Assembly: GCF_002479325.1 (NCBI RefSeq)
Contig: NZ_DLMO01000105.1
Coordinates: 397 to 13,383 of the forward strand
DNA: 12,987 nucleotides
From: Brevundimonas sp. UBA7534
GTDB lineage: Bacteria > Pseudomonadota > Alphaproteobacteria > Caulobacterales > Caulobacteraceae
Direction of reading: 5' to 3'
Below the pieces are notes generated by a model. It was not told the origin of the DNA and made no database searches. It was given only the letters and a program-made list of their open reading frames with translations. The position numbers and the translations under genes are program-made. Numbering within the stretch: the stretch's first letter is position 1; each line of letters begins with the position of its first letter. Positions 12,591 through 12,987 of this stretch are shown here, one piece after another.

Positions 12591-12987
12591 ATGAAGCCCA
12601 ACCTCGACCTCTGGCCCATCGGCAACTGCGGGATCAGCGCCCTGATCGACCGCCAGGGCCGCTACGTCTGGGCCTGTGCGCCGCGCGTCGACGGCGACCC
12701 GGTCTTTTCCGCCCTGATGGACGGCGACGATCCCCAGCACGGCTTCTGGGCCGTCGAGCTGGAAGGGCTGAAACACGTCAGTCAGGCCTATGTCCGCAAC
12801 ACGCCGGTGCTTCGCACGGTGCTGACGGCCGAGGATGGAGCGGCCGTCGAGATCCTGGACTTCGCGCCGCGTCATCCCAAACATTCGCGCACCTATCGGC
12901 CGCTGGCCTTCGGGCGTGTGGTGCGACCCCTGGAGGGAACGCCGCGCATTCGGGTCCGCCTGCGCCCCTCGACGGATTGGGGAGCGC
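12591..12987 (+). CDS. GH15-family glycoside hydrolase, N-terminal part (runs off window)
   Basis: Only the first 132 residues are present; the catalytic (alpha/alpha)6 barrel lies outside the window. The start M-K-P-N-L-D-L-W-P-I-G-N-C-G-I-S-A-L-I matches the N-terminal beta-domain (trehalase-like/DUF5911) of bacterial GH15 enzymes. Further matches are a W-x-C-A-P-R-V-D-G-D-P-V-F block near 28-40 and Q-A-Y-V-R-N-T-P-V-L-R-T near 66-77. Members include glucoamylases and trehalases, and the actual substrate is uncertain. The ATG at 12591 has an excellent GGAGG (12580-12584) six bases upstream, lying inside the end of otsB. The gene begins one base after the otsB stop. Placement between otsB and a presumed otsA is common and suggests a role in trehalose or glucan turnover. 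No signal peptide is seen, so it is probably cytoplasmic. Confidence 0.88.
   Translation, partial: MKPNLDLWPIGNCGISALIDRQGRYVWACAPRVDGDPVFSALMDGDDPQHGFWAVELEGLKHVSQAYVRNTPVLRTVLTAEDGAAVEILDFAPRHPKHSRTYRPLAFGRVVRPLEGTPRIRVRLRPSTDWGA

Noticed and set aside
11657..12625. In-frame upstream extension of kdsD across otsB (to 653 codons)
   Set aside because: Family length and the conserved N-terminus start at 11656, and the extension is antisense to otsB.
1..12987. CRISPR arrays, tRNA/rRNA genes, transposases, toxin-antitoxin or phage-defence genes
   Set aside because: Reading both strands I saw no spaced repeats, cloverleaf-like sequence or matching protein motifs.

Overview
This is a GC-rich window with densely packed genes, GTG/TTG starts, several one-base stop/start overlaps and short or missing ribosome binding sites. 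Gene content (neighbouring fabA and fabB, def-fmt-truA, an otsB/GH15 pair, a Wza-type exporter, and one promoter of the alphaproteobacterial EcfG/SigT stress type) points to an alphaproteobacterium, most likely Caulobacterales such as Brevundimonas or Caulobacter. The genus is inferred, not shown.

Layout. Positions 1-1011 hold a small unrecognised gene (minus strand, 40-288) with an EcfG-like promoter in front of it, then an unrecognised membrane protein (plus, 496-1011). Its stop codon overlaps the stop of a convergent D-2-hydroxyacid dehydrogenase (minus, 1008-1994). A 20-base direct repeat carrying the last codons of that dehydrogenase flanks the membrane-protein segment. Divergent from the dehydrogenase lies an exported SH3-repeat protein (about 2063-2635), followed by fabA and fabB (2707-4526), the anaerobic-type route to unsaturated fatty acids. 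A perfect 14-bp stem fills the gap between the fabB and truA stop codons.

Positions 4574-7557 (minus strand) carry, in transcription order, a YciA-like acyl-CoA thioesterase, a hairpin, and then def, an 80-residue single-span membrane protein, fmt and truA. These last four are tightly packed, with 1-base overlaps at def/small gene and fmt/truA. Def and Fmt handle the formyl group on initiator methionine, so the small membrane protein sits inside a protein-maturation operon.

Positions 7590-11656 (minus strand) carry a surface-polysaccharide cassette: kdsD (arabinose-5-phosphate isomerase, Kdo supply), a GT4-type glycosyltransferase, a Wza-type outer-membrane export lipoprotein and an unrecognised 195-residue protein. 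Divergent from kdsD across about 174 bases is a trehalose operon: otsB and the beginning of a GH15-family glycoside hydrolase that runs off the window.

No tRNA, rRNA, CRISPR array, transposase, integrase or other clear mobile element was seen. No gene-free stretch exceeds 300 bases. Most genes are ordinary. The parts worth a second look are the repeat-flanked membrane gene, the stress-promoter small gene, the membrane peptide inside def-fmt, the hairpin between the kdsD Shine-Dalgarno and its AUG, and the unknown protein after the polysaccharide exporter.
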